Below, in pieces: positions 1 through 5,729 of a stretch of DNA of 5,729 nt. The DNA is from Gammaproteobacteria bacterium. Its GTDB lineage: Bacteria; Pseudomonadota; Gammaproteobacteria; Granulosicoccales; Granulosicoccaceae. The notes beneath the pieces are model-generated. The model did no database searches. It was not told the origin of the DNA and was given only the letters and a program-made list of their open reading frames with translations. Every line of letters begins with the position of its first letter. The first letter of the stretch is position 1. Location: positions 1 to 5,729 of the forward strand of contig JAGRHW010000243.1 in NCBI GenBank assembly GCA_020444765.1, read 5' to 3'. The translations under genes were made by a program, and so were the position numbers.

Positions 1-521
1 GTACGGTTTTGAACGATGATCCTTCGCTCAACGTGCGTTTGTCGGCGGCTGAGCTGGGCATCGAAGGCGCCGTGCGGCAGCCGGTCAGGGTGCTGCTCGA
101 TTCCCTGTTGCGCGTGCCGTCAGATGCCAGGTTGTTTCGGCTGGAAGGTGAGGTTCTGATTTATACAGGGAAAAATAAAAATAATAAAAACAAATATTTA
201 AATAATAATATTCAGGTGAATTATAATTTTTCGGATGGCGCCGGTATCGATCTTTTAAAATTGCTGGACGATCTGGCAAAACGTGAATTTAATGAAGTGC
301 TCGTCGAGGCCGGGCCCACGTTATGTGGTTCTTTGCTCAGTCGCAAACTGGTGGATGAGATAATTTTATATCAGGCGCCACACATCATGGGGGATGCGGG
401 AAAACCCTTGTTTCATCTTCCCGATATTCAGCAGATGCGTGAGCGTATCCCATTGAAACTAAAAGAATTGAGACGGATCGGCGACGATGTCAGGCTGACC
501 CTGTCTCCGCAATACCAATAA
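1..521 (+). CDS. ribD: Riboflavin biosynthesis protein RibD, C-terminal reductase domain (5' truncated by window)
   Basis: RibD is a cytosolic bifunctional enzyme: an N-terminal deaminase followed by an NADPH-dependent reductase, which convert the first pyrimidine intermediate of riboflavin synthesis to the ribitylamino form. Only the reductase part is visible; the frame is already open at the left edge, so the start lies outside. What is seen: TVLNDDPSLNVR at the very start matches the substrate-binding TVLADDPxLxVR motif. QPVRVLLDS follows, then NEVLVEAGPTLCGSLL and LVDEIILYQAPHIMG, the standard order of the reductase fold. The frame ends with TAA at 519-521, a normal C-terminus. The middle part (about 171-230) is extremely AT-rich and codes for a Lys/Asn run, where relatives usually have an Ala/Glu/Arg-rich helix of about the same length. 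The domain therefore looks intact but locally diverged. It lies 30 nt upstream of a proteasome-like gene and is probably co-transcribed with it and ribE. Confidence 0.93.
   Translation, partial: TVLNDDPSLNVRLSAAELGIEGAVRQPVRVLLDSLLRVPSDARLFRLEGEVLIYTGKNKNNKNKYLNNNIQVNYNFSDGAGIDLLKLLDDLAKREFNEVLVEAGPTLCGSLLSRKLVDEIILYQAPHIMGDAGKPLFHLPDIQQMRERIPLKLKELRRIGDDVRLTLSPQYQ
171..230. other. Extremely AT-rich low-complexity tract inside ribD
   Basis: Of these 60 bases only five are G or C, and 171-210 contains a single C, while the flanking ribD sequence is GC-rich. In the ribD frame it reads mostly AAA, AAT, ATA and TAT codons, giving a Lys/Asn/Tyr/Ile-rich segment without breaking the frame. It contains small palindromes (AAATATTT at 192-199, ATTTAAAT at 196-203) and a perfect TATAAT at 222-227. 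It replaces, rather than adds to, the variable stretch between the VLIYT strand and the VDL-type helix of the reductase domain. That length comparison is from memory of the family. Confidence 0.8.
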
Positions 522-538
522 CTCAAACCAGTAACAGA

Positions 539-543
539 TGAGG
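539..543 (+). promoter_or_regulatory. Ribosome binding site of the proteasome-like gene
   Basis: TGAGG lies 8 nt before the ATG at 552. The in-frame codon immediately before that ATG is TGA (549-551), so translation cannot begin further upstream in this frame. The protein therefore begins Met-Ser-Thr, which matters for its predicted active site. Confidence 0.6.
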
Positions 544-551
544 CACACTGA

Positions 552-1127
552 ATGTCGACGATAGTCGTGGTTAAAAAGGGCGGTGAATGTTGTATTGCCG
601 CTGATAGCATGACCAGTTTTGGGGATATGCAGCTGTCCGCCCCTTATGACATTCATCATGACAAAATTCAGGTTTTCGGCAATGTGCGTTTGGGCGTGGT
701 CGGCAGCGCCGCTCACACCTTGGTTATAGAAAATGCCATGAAACACCGGGATCTCAAGGCCGATTTCAGCTCGCGGGATGCGATTTTCGCTACCTTGCTG
801 AAGCTGCACAGGATTCTCAAGGACGAGTATTATCTGACGCCGAAAGATGTCGACGACGATCCCTATGAGTCGAGCCATATCGACGCGGTTCTGGCCACGC
901 CGAAAGGTATTTTCGGTATCTATTCCCTGCGCGAGGTTTACGAGTACAATCGTTTCTGGGCGGTCGGCTCGGGCGCTGCGTACGCGCTTGGCGCCATGCA
1001 CGGCTTGTATGGTGATGCCAAGCGATCCGCCCGTGACATCGCCAAAGCCGGCGTCGAGGCCGGTGCGGAATTTGACAATGCCTCGGCTTTGCCCATGACG
1101 ATTCGCAGCGTCAAACTGAAGGACTGA
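552..1127 (+). CDS. Proteasome/HslV-like Ntn-hydrolase (BPH-type family candidate)
   Basis: This 191-residue protein has the look of a proteasome beta-type subunit. Aligned by eye with HslV it starts without gaps: MSTIVVVKKGGECCIAADS against HslV MTTIVSVRRNGHVVIAGDG. Counting from the residue after Met, it has Asp17 of the catalytic set, then Lys at 37 (family Lys33, with a four-residue insertion). AVGSGAAYALGA around residues 137-148 matches the IGSGG-YA segment of HslV. The C-terminal part (GVEAGAEFDNASALP) departs from HslV. The residue in the Thr1 position is Ser. Members of this superfamily form ring-shaped, self-compartmentalised peptidases in the cytosol. It is not HslV itself: sequence similarity is low and no hslU is adjacent. 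The best fit is the proteasome homologue described from betaproteobacteria (BPH), whose relatives are sometimes misannotated as MFS transporters; this is recalled, not checked. No membrane segment or signal peptide is seen. Its stop is 1 nt before ribE, so the two are probably translationally coupled. Substrate and partner are unknown. Confidence 0.8.
   Translation: MSTIVVVKKGGECCIAADSMTSFGDMQLSAPYDIHHDKIQVFGNVRLGVVGSAAHTLVIENAMKHRDLKADFSSRDAIFATLLKLHRILKDEYYLTPKDVDDDPYESSHIDAVLATPKGIFGIYSLREVYEYNRFWAVGSGAAYALGAMHGLYGDAKRSARDIAKAGVEAGAEFDNASALPMTIRSVKLKD
1118..1123 (+). promoter_or_regulatory. Ribosome binding site of ribE
   Basis: GAAGGA sits within the last codons of the preceding gene, 5 nt before the ribE ATG at 1129. 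It is the best Shine-Dalgarno match in the window and supports both this start and coupling of ribE to the upstream gene. Confidence 0.75.
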
Positions 1128-1128
1128 T

Positions 1129-1791
1129 ATGTTTACCGGAATCATTCAGGCGGTCGGTAGGATCGACAGTATCATCACAAACGGCGTCGACAAGCGTGTC
1201 AGAGTCCATACCGGCAAACTGCCGACAGCCGATATTGCGCTGGGCGATAGCGTGGCGGTCAACGGCGTTTGCCTGACGGCGGTTGGGATCGATGCCGATT
1301 CATTTTCCGCTGATGTTTCTGCCGAGACAATCAGTCTTACAATATTTCGTGATTTGTCAAAAGGTTCAGAAGTGAATCTCGAATTGGCATTAACCCCGCA
1401 AAGTCGTTTGGGCGGGCATATGGTGAGCGGTCATGTCGATGGCGTGGGGCGTGTGGTGAGCATCGGGCAGGATGGCGCTTCGCAGCGGTTCGCCTTCGAG
1501 GTGGATCAATCGCTCGCGCACTACATCGCGCGCAAGGGATCGATCTGTATCAACGGCGTCAGTCTGACTGTCAACGATGTCGATGGTGTGCGCTTCTCAG
1601 TCAACCTGGTGCCGCACACGCTGCAGGAAACCACCCTGAAGGATTTGCGTGTTGGCTCCGACGTCAATATCGAGGTCGATATCATTGCCCGCTACCTGGA
1701 GCGTTTGCTGACGGGAGGTTTGCCGGGCCGCGACAGCACGCGCGGCATCGATGAGCAACTGCTGGCCGATGCGGGATTTATTCCGGGTTAG
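1129..1791 (+). CDS. ribE: Riboflavin synthase, alpha chain
   Basis: This cytosolic enzyme performs the last step of riboflavin synthesis: dismutation of two 6,7-dimethyl-8-ribityllumazine molecules to riboflavin plus the pyrimidinedione that is recycled. At 220 residues it has normal family length. Two lumazine-binding barrels are visible: residues 1-95 begin with the signature MFTGII and include GDSVAVNGVCLTA; residues 97-190 begin GHMVSGHVDGVG and include GSICINGVSLTVN. Phe2, Ser41, Cys48 and His102 fall at the positions known from the E. coli enzyme, and Asp184 matches its Asp185. A C-terminal helix, IIARYLERLL, is the trimerisation-type end. The ATG is fixed by the family N-terminus and a strong ribosome binding site. 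It follows the proteasome-like gene by 1 nt. ribBA and ribH, its common downstream neighbours, are absent; the next gene is ndk behind its own promoter. The same gene is called ribC in E. coli. Confidence 0.97.
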   Translation: MFTGIIQAVGRIDSIITNGVDKRVRVHTGKLPTADIALGDSVAVNGVCLTAVGIDADSFSADVSAETISLTIFRDLSKGSEVNLELALTPQSRLGGHMVSGHVDGVGRVVSIGQDGASQRFAFEVDQSLAHYIARKGSICINGVSLTVNDVDGVRFSVNLVPHTLQETTLKDLRVGSDVNIEVDIIARYLERLLTGGLPGRDSTRGIDEQLLADAGFIPG

Positions 1792-1807
1792 CTGGTCGCG
1801 GCTAACC
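1786..1807 (+). terminator. Hairpin over the ribE stop codon, possible weak terminator
   Basis: GGTTAGC (1786-1792) pairs perfectly with GCTAACC (1801-1807). A G-U and a G-C pair extend the stem to 9 bp around a four-base loop (GTCG). The ribE TAG (1789-1791) lies in the left arm. What follows (ACTTAATCACTTTGTTT) has scattered Ts rather than a clean T run. Intrinsic termination would therefore be weak; it could instead protect the 3' end of the riboflavin transcript. Confidence 0.4.
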
Positions 1808-1818
1808 ACTTAATCACT

Positions 1819-1847
1819 TTGTTTGCTGCAGGACTTGTCGTTACAAT
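1819..1847 (+). promoter_or_regulatory. Sigma70-type promoter for ndk and the genes behind it
   Basis: TTGTTT at 1819-1824 (-35, three of six consensus bases) and TACAAT at 1842-1847 (-10, five of six) are separated by the optimal 17 bp. This is the only sizeable intergenic gap in the left half of the window, and transcription from here would start about 20 nt before the ndk start codon. No operator is obvious. Confidence 0.6.
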
Positions 1848-1861
1848 AGCGCCTTTTAACT

Positions 1862-1865
1862 GGAG
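1862..1865 (+). promoter_or_regulatory. Ribosome binding site of ndk
   Basis: GGAG lies 9 nt before the ndk ATG, a plausible if slightly long spacing. It lies about 15 nt after the -10 box, so the 5' leader is very short. Confidence 0.55.
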
Positions 1866-1874
1866 CGCTTTGCA

Positions 1875-2306
1875 ATGGCGGTTGAACGCACTATTTCCAT
1901 CATAAAACCCGATGCCGTGGCCAAAAATGTCATTGGCCAGATTTACGATCGATTCGAGAAAGCAGGTTTGCAGATTGTTGCAGCACGGATGATGCATCTG
2001 AGCCGCGAACAGGCAGAAGGGTTTTACGCGGTGCATAAGGAACGCCCGTTTTTTAACGATCTGGTTGCTTTCATGACGTCGGGGCCGGTGATGGTTCAGG
2101 TGCTCGAAGGTGAAAGTGCGATCACAAAAAACCGTGAAATCATGGGCGCAACTAATCCCAAGGACGCAGCGCCTGGCACTATCCGCGCCGATTTCGCTTC
2201 GTCTATCGATGAAAACGCTGTGCACGGCTCCGACGCGCCGGAAACCGCTGAAGTTGAAATCAACTACTTTTTCGGCAGTGAAGGCCTCTGTCCGAGAACC
2301 CGCTGA
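1875..2306 (+). CDS. ndk: Nucleoside diphosphate kinase
   Basis: Ndk transfers the gamma phosphate between nucleoside tri- and diphosphates through a phosphohistidine, keeping (d)NTP pools balanced in the cytosol. The 143 residues match the usual bacterial length. The start [15 protein letters not shown] is classical, with Lys11 contacting phosphate. Tyr51, Arg87, Thr93, Arg104 and Asn114 are all at their family positions, and His117 in the signature NAVHGSD is the phosphorylated residue. The C-terminus (YFFGSEGL) is also standard. Nothing suggests damage. A promoter directly upstream and a gap of only 12 nt to rlmN suggest that ndk is the first gene of the ndk-rlmN-pilW-rodZ transcript. Confidence 0.98.
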   Translation: MAVERTISIIKPDAVAKNVIGQIYDRFEKAGLQIVAARMMHLSREQAEGFYAVHKERPFFNDLVAFMTSGPVMVQVLEGESAITKNREIMGATNPKDAAPGTIRADFASSIDENAVHGSDAPETAEVEINYFFGSEGLCPRTR

Positions 2307-2307
2307 C

Positions 2308-2321
2308 AGAGTTGTGCTGTG
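2308..2321 (+). promoter_or_regulatory. Weak ribosome binding site and GTG start of rlmN
   Basis: Only AGAG (2308-2311) resembles a Shine-Dalgarno site, 7 nt before the GTG at 2319. The ndk stop TGA (2304-2306) is in the same frame, so no earlier start is available in the gap. Starting at the next Met (residue 23) would remove the conserved INLLGLD-type N-terminal segment, so GTG is preferred. Reinitiation by ribosomes finishing ndk is likely. Confidence 0.55.
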
Positions 2322-3425
2322 AGCGAATCTGCTATCAATTTGCTGGGGCTTGACCAGGCGGGGCTGACCGACCTGTTTACGGGTATGGGTGACAAACCCT
2401 ACCGCGTCACGCAAGTGATGAAGTGGATTTACCACCGTCATGTCGTCGACTTTGACGATATGACGGATCTTTCCCGCGCCTGTCGCAGCAAACTACATGA
2501 AACCGCGAACGTCCGTCTGCCTGAAGTGGCGATGGAAAAGTGGTCGGCCGACGGCAGTTGCAAATGGCTGTTGCGGCTGGAGTGCGGCAATTCGGTCGAG
2601 ACTGTCTATATCCCCGAGCCGGGTCGCAGTACGCTGTGCATCTCCAGCCAGATCGGCTGCGCGCTGGATTGTTCGTTCTGCGCCACGGCCAGACAGGGAT
2701 TCAACCGTAATCTGACGGCCGCGGAAATTGTTGGCCAGGTTTATCTGGTGAATAAAATCCTGCGGGAAAACCCGTTGACCGAGGGTCGGCAGATAACCAA
2801 TATCGTGTTGATGGGTATGGGCGAGCCTTTGCTGAACTTTTCGAATCTGGTGCCAGCCCTGTCGCTGATGATGGACGACCTGGCGTTTGGCCTGAGCAAG
2901 CGGAAAGTCACGGTCAGTACCTCGGGTGTGATCCCCGCGATGGATCGCTTGAAGGATGCCATCGATGTGTCGCTGGCGGTTTCCCTGCACGCGCCGAACG
3001 ATGCCTTGCGCGATGAACTGGTACCGCTGAACAAAAAGTATCCTATAAAAGAGTTGATGGAAGCGTGCCGTCGGTTTGTAGACACTGAACAGAAAAAACA
3101 CATTCTGTTTGAGTATGTGATGCTCGATGGTGTTAACGACAAACCCGAGCATGCCCGGGAGCTGGTCAAACTGCTGCGGAACTTTCCCGCCAAGGTCAAC
3201 CTGATTCCGTTCAATCCGTTTCCCATGTCCGGCTACCGTTGTTCGGATCAGGGTCGGATCGATCGCTTCTGGGACATTCTCACACAAAGCGGCATAAGAA
3301 CGCTCAAGCGCACCACGCGTGGAGAGGATATCGATGCCGCCTGTGGTCAACTTGCAGGGGATCTTGAAGACAAGAGTCGCCGCTTTATCAAATTCCAGGA
3401 GCGGCGATTCGGAGAACAGCTATGA
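2319..3425 (+). CDS. rlmN: Dual-specificity RNA methyltransferase RlmN (23S rRNA A2503 / tRNA A37, C2 methylation)
   Basis: RlmN is a radical SAM enzyme that methylates C2 of adenosine 2503 in 23S rRNA and adenosine 37 in a set of tRNAs, using a methylated cysteine as carrier. The 368 residues cover the whole family. An N-terminal accessory domain (about 1-100, with GDKPYRVTQVMKWIY) is followed by the radical SAM barrel. The 4Fe-4S ligands are Cys114, Cys118 and Cys121 in the motif CALDCSFC. GMGEP (166-170) is the SAM-binding motif. Cys107 corresponds to E. coli Cys118, and Cys342 in DIDAACGQLAGD corresponds to the methyl-carrying Cys355, so both catalytic cysteines are kept. That separates it from Cfr-like resistance enzymes only by overall match, which clearly favours RlmN. 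It starts with GTG 12 nt after ndk and ends in a 4-nt ATGA overlap with pilW. Confidence 0.98.
   Translation: MSESAINLLGLDQAGLTDLFTGMGDKPYRVTQVMKWIYHRHVVDFDDMTDLSRACRSKLHETANVRLPEVAMEKWSADGSCKWLLRLECGNSVETVYIPEPGRSTLCISSQIGCALDCSFCATARQGFNRNLTAAEIVGQVYLVNKILRENPLTEGRQITNIVLMGMGEPLLNFSNLVPALSLMMDDLAFGLSKRKVTVSTSGVIPAMDRLKDAIDVSLAVSLHAPNDALRDELVPLNKKYPIKELMEACRRFVDTEQKKHILFEYVMLDGVNDKPEHARELVKLLRNFPAKVNLIPFNPFPMSGYRCSDQGRIDRFWDILTQSGIRTLKRTTRGEDIDAACGQLAGDLEDKSRRFIKFQERRFGEQL
3411..3415 (+). promoter_or_regulatory. Ribosome binding site of pilW inside rlmN
   Basis: GGAGA lies 6 nt before the ATG at 3422, within the last codons of rlmN. Together with the ATGA stop/start overlap it supports coupled translation. 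Confidence 0.7.
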
Positions 3426-4180
3426 AAACGAAAGACTTCCTGCCGGTTTTATTGCTGCTGGCTTTGTTGCAGGCCTGTGTCACCAGCGGCGAAAAACAGC
3501 AAAGCCCGGACAAGGCGGCCCAATACAACGCCCAGCTCGGCATCAATTACATGAATCAGCGGGGCGATCTCGAGCAGGCCCGCATCAAGCTTGAAAAAGC
3601 CCTCGAGCAGGATGACGGCAACGCGCTCGCGCATGCCGGTTACGCGCAACTGCAGTCGGTTGTCGGCGACAAGAAAAAAGCCGAGGTGCATTACCGACGG
3701 GCGATTGCCCTGGAACCATTGAATGCCGACCACCACAATGCCTATGGCGTTTTCCTTTGCGGTGAAGGTAAAACCGGTCAGGCGCTCGAGGAGTTCGATG
3801 CGGCGGTGGATAATCTTTACTACAAAACACCGGAACTGGCGCTGAATAACGCTGCTGTTTGTTTGACCGACAGCGGTGACAATGCCCGTGCCGAGGACTA
3901 TCTGGTCAGGGCGGTAAAAGCCAACCCCAAGTACTCGCCGGCGCTGTTGAATCTGGCCGACCTCAACCTTGGTGCCGGACGCATGGAGCTGGCCGGTGCG
4001 TATTACGAGCGCTATACGCAGTTGTCGCAGGAAACCCCGAGAAGCCTGTGGATCGGCTATCAGATCATGCGCGCCAGCGGCGACCTCGAGAGAGCCCGGC
4101 AGCTTTCCGATACCTTGTTGAGCCAATATCCCAATTCCAAACAGGCAGGTGAACTGCTCACGTCAACGGTCAATGACTGA
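3422..4180 (+). CDS. pilW: Type IV pilus biogenesis/stability lipoprotein PilW (PilF), TPR protein
   Basis: PilW/PilF is an outer-membrane lipoprotein (pilotin) that helps the PilQ secretin localise and assemble for type IV pili. The first 18 residues are a lipoprotein signal: MKTKDF, a hydrophobic core of Leu/Val/Ala, then the lipobox LQAC with Cys19 as the lipidated residue. Residue +2 is Val, not Asp, which fits outer-membrane sorting by the Lol rule. The rest is tandem TPRs: about 34-67 (YNAQLGINYMNQRGDLEQAR), 68-101, 102-135, 137-170 and 171-204, each with the Ala/Gly and Leu/Tyr spacing of the family. The length of 252 matches known PilF/PilW. The order rlmN-pilW-rodZ is the one seen in many gammaproteobacteria, which favours this over a general TPR lipoprotein. 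Overlaps: 4 nt with rlmN, 8 nt with rodZ. Confidence 0.92.
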   Translation: MKTKDFLPVLLLLALLQACVTSGEKQQSPDKAAQYNAQLGINYMNQRGDLEQARIKLEKALEQDDGNALAHAGYAQLQSVVGDKKKAEVHYRRAIALEPLNADHHNAYGVFLCGEGKTGQALEEFDAAVDNLYYKTPELALNNAAVCLTDSGDNARAEDYLVRAVKANPKYSPALLNLADLNLGAGRMELAGAYYERYTQLSQETPRSLWIGYQIMRASGDLERARQLSDTLLSQYPNSKQAGELLTSTVND

Positions 4181-5318
4181 GGAAACAATATCAGGTCAGA
4201 CACCCGGGCGGTTGCTTGCCAAAGAGCGTGAGTCACGCGGCTGGTCGTTTCGGGATGTCAGTGAGCAAATCAACCTGGATGAAAAAATTCTCCAGGCCCT
4301 TGAGGAAGCTGATTACGACAAGCTGCCTCCACCGGCCTTTGTCAAAGGTTATCTGCGCGCTTATGCAAAACTGCTGGATATGGATCCAGAGCCTGTTGTG
4401 GCGCTCTACAAACAGCAGAATTTCCAGGACCCGGAAATTCACAAGATTGCACAGACGAAATCCGAGGCGGTCAGCTCCGACCCTTTGATCAAGATGATCA
4501 GCGGCGCGGTGATTGCGGTTATCTTCTCTGCGCTGGCTTACTGGTGGTACAGCAACCAGCCGAATGAGGAGCCGGTCGATGATAACGGGGTCGACAGCTC
4601 GATCGGTACGGATGCCCCGTTGAGCACGGAAAGCACTGCGCTTGATACGGACTCAGCCGGAGATTTTACCAGTGAGCAGAATGACCCGGTGTATTTACCG
4701 GTCGATGAGCCGCTTGAAACCTCGTCCGGAATCGGCGTGGAAGAGGAGCCGGGAACACCGCAGTTGTCCGGTAGTCCGGGCGCTTTATCCACCGATACGC
4801 AAGTGCTCGATACAAGCATGGATGAGCCAGGCGCTCAAGCTGTTCAGGATGATTCACGATCGGATACGTCAGGCCTGAATTCAAGTCTTGATCTTCCGAC
4901 GGAGGACGCAGCGCAAGGTGATACGAGCGACTCGATCGATTTGACCCGCAATTCGTTATCCGGCAAGGCGGTTCTCGATCCGGTCTCGCGGATTGTGCCG
5001 GGAGCTGATAGCGGATCTGGAAGTGAAACTGACGAGCCGGAAAGCGCTGTTGTCGGCGAAGACATCTTATTGCTGAAAGCCGATCTGGACTCCTGGGTGT
5101 CTGTCGTCGATGCGAATGACAACCGTCTGATGTACGGTATCCTGACGAGCGGAACGCCGAGAAAACTACAAGGTATGGCTCCCTTTAGCGTGGTGTTCGG
5201 CGCGGCGCCGGAAGTCGAGGCGACGATCAACGGCACGGTGGTGGAATTCTCATCGCTGATCAGAAAGTCCAGAACCGCGACCTTCGTGATCGAGTCGGAT
5301 GGCTTGGCACATAAATAG
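4173..5318 (+). CDS. rodZ: Cell shape protein RodZ (HTH, one membrane segment, periplasmic DUF4115 domain)
   Basis: RodZ spans the inner membrane and links MreB filaments to the cell-wall elongation machinery. In this 381-residue protein, residues 11-85 form the cytoplasmic helix-turn-helix domain ([20 protein letters not shown], then [20 protein letters not shown]). Phe56, Tyr60 and Tyr64 lie in the segment that contacts MreB in studied RodZ proteins. Residues about 105-125 are the single transmembrane helix ([20 protein letters not shown]). Residues 127 to about 290 are a long Asp/Glu/Ser/Thr/Gly/Pro-rich linker without predicted structure. About 295-378 is the beta-rich periplasmic domain ([19 protein letters not shown], then [16 protein letters not shown]). 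ATG 4173 is chosen because it gives the usual N-terminus; a GTG at 4149 would add eight residues with no family match. The start overlaps the end of pilW by 8 nt and has no clear ribosome binding site, so coupling is likely. Confidence 0.93.
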   Translation: MTEETISGQTPGRLLAKERESRGWSFRDVSEQINLDEKILQALEEADYDKLPPPAFVKGYLRAYAKLLDMDPEPVVALYKQQNFQDPEIHKIAQTKSEAVSSDPLIKMISGAVIAVIFSALAYWWYSNQPNEEPVDDNGVDSSIGTDAPLSTESTALDTDSAGDFTSEQNDPVYLPVDEPLETSSGIGVEEEPGTPQLSGSPGALSTDTQVLDTSMDEPGAQAVQDDSRSDTSGLNSSLDLPTEDAAQGDTSDSIDLTRNSLSGKAVLDPVSRIVPGADSGSGSETDEPESAVVGEDILLLKADLDSWVSVVDANDNRLMYGILTSGTPRKLQGMAPFSVVFGAAPEVEATINGTVVEFSSLIRKSRTATFVIESDGLAHK

Positions 5319-5362
5319 CCGCCGCAATTTTTTCAGATGGCAAATTTCAGATTGATTCAACG
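5319..5362. other. Short gap between rodZ and hisS, where ispG is usually found
   Basis: These 44 bases contain no gene. There is a six-T run (5328-5333) without a convincing stem before it, and an 8-nt direct repeat, TTTCAGAT, at 5331-5338 and 5345-5352. No convincing Shine-Dalgarno site precedes the hisS ATG and no promoter box pair is clear. Confidence 0.6.
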
Positions 5363-5729
5363 ATGAGCAAACGAATTCAAAGCCTGCGTGGCATGCATGA
5401 TGTGCTGCCGGAGCAAAGCGCGGCATGGCACTTTCTCGAGCAAACGATTCGCGAAATCATGCATGCCTACAGTTATCGCGAGATCCGCACGCCGTTGCTC
5501 GAGCAAACCGCCTTGTTCAGTCGATCGATCGGCGAAGTGACGGATATTGTAGAAAAGGAAATGTACACGTTTGACGATCGCAACGGCGAGAGCGTCAGCC
5601 TGCGACCGGAAAATACCGCGGGATGCATCCGCGCCGCGATCGAGCACAATCTGCTGCAGCAGGGATTGATCTCGCGGGTCTGGTACCAGGGACCCATGTT
5701 CCGATACGAGCGTCCGCAAAAAGGCCGTT
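5363..5729 (+). CDS. hisS: Histidyl-tRNA synthetase, N-terminal part (3' truncated by window)
   Basis: HisRS is a class II synthetase that charges tRNA-His in the cytosol. Only the first 122 codons are present and the frame is still open at the right edge. The start [18 protein letters not shown] is the typical N-terminus with the RGMHDxLP signature. Next come the motif 1 region ([21 protein letters not shown], residues 38-58), the ATP/histidine site [17 protein letters not shown] (80-96), and the beginning of motif 2, [11 protein letters not shown] (112-122), with Arg114 and Glu116. The RPENTA form differs from E. coli RPEGTA, but Asn is, to my memory, also found at this place in some other proteobacteria. 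It follows rodZ by 44 nt. The missing gene between them is ispG; yfgM and bamB would be expected beyond the edge. Confidence 0.96.
   Translation, partial: MSKRIQSLRGMHDVLPEQSAAWHFLEQTIREIMHAYSYREIRTPLLEQTALFSRSIGEVTDIVEKEMYTFDDRNGESVSLRPENTAGCIRAAIEHNLLQQGLISRVWYQGPMFRYERPQKGR

Noticed and set aside
222..227. Perfect TATAAT as an internal promoter in ribD
   Set aside because: No -35-like hexamer at 16-19 bp upstream, no TGn extension at the right place, and the surrounding sequence is so AT-rich that such a hexamer is expected by chance.
552..1127. Calling the protease-like gene HslV (clpQ)
   Set aside because: Only the N-terminal catalytic block and the GSG segment match well; the middle and C-terminal parts differ and there is no hslU next to it.
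459..1145. Long open frame on the minus strand opposite the proteasome-like gene
   Set aside because: No recognisable motifs, and it overlaps a plus-strand gene with clear family residues; it is an antisense shadow of a codon-biased gene.
2493..3350. 285-codon open frame on the minus strand inside rlmN
   Set aside because: Arg/Gln/His-rich sequence without family features, fully antisense to a well-supported RlmN.
4149..4172. GTG at 4149 as the rodZ start
   Set aside because: It would add eight residues not seen in RodZ proteins and deepen the overlap with pilW; ATG 4173 gives the typical N-terminus.
5319..5335. T run after rodZ as an intrinsic terminator
   Set aside because: Only a 4-bp stem (GGCT/AGCC with a long loop) can be drawn before it, too weak to support a terminator.
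5600..5640. HisRS RPENTA instead of RPEGTA as a defective active site
   Set aside because: Asn at this position is, from memory, normal in other proteobacterial HisRS proteins, and the other residues around it are standard.
1..5729. CRISPR arrays, insertion sequences, tRNA genes, phage or defence genes
   Set aside because: No repeat arrays, transposase motifs, terminal inverted repeats or tRNA-like folds were seen; nearly all bases are in housekeeping genes.

Overview
The window is a stretch of bacterial chromosome, entirely plus-strand, tightly packed, about 55% GC by eye. It most likely comes from a gammaproteobacterium. The best evidence is the block ndk - rlmN - pilW/pilF - rodZ - (ispG) - hisS, a familiar gammaproteobacterial order, together with a type IV pilus pilotin-like lipoprotein and a RodZ of gram-negative layout. 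The species cannot be named from this sequence.

Region 1 (1-1791) is a riboflavin cluster: the 3' part of ribD, an Ntn-hydrolase gene related to proteasome beta subunit/HslV, then ribE (riboflavin synthase). The gaps are 30 and 1 nt, so all three are probably co-transcribed. RibD and RibE act early and last in riboflavin synthesis; the protease-like gene between them has no obvious place in that pathway. The usual followers ribBA and ribH are not here. Within ribD there is a very AT-rich patch (171-230) encoding a Lys/Asn-rich segment.

Region 2 (1792-1874) is the only real intergenic space. It holds a hairpin that starts over the ribE stop codon, and a good sigma70-type promoter for the next genes.

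Region 3 (1875-5318) contains ndk (nucleotide balance), rlmN (rRNA/tRNA adenosine methylation), pilW/pilF (type IV pilus secretin assembly) and rodZ (MreB-linked cell shape). Spacing is 12 nt, then overlaps of 4 and 8 nt, which suggests one translationally coupled operon. Region 4 (5319 to the end) is a 44-nt gap and the first 122 codons of hisS. The usual ispG between rodZ and hisS is missing.

The most interesting object is the proteasome-like gene at 552-1127. It keeps the Asp17/Lys33-type catalytic residues, but its reading frame begins Met-Ser-Thr. A stop codon immediately upstream rules out a propeptide, so the predicted N-terminal nucleophile would be Ser rather than Thr.
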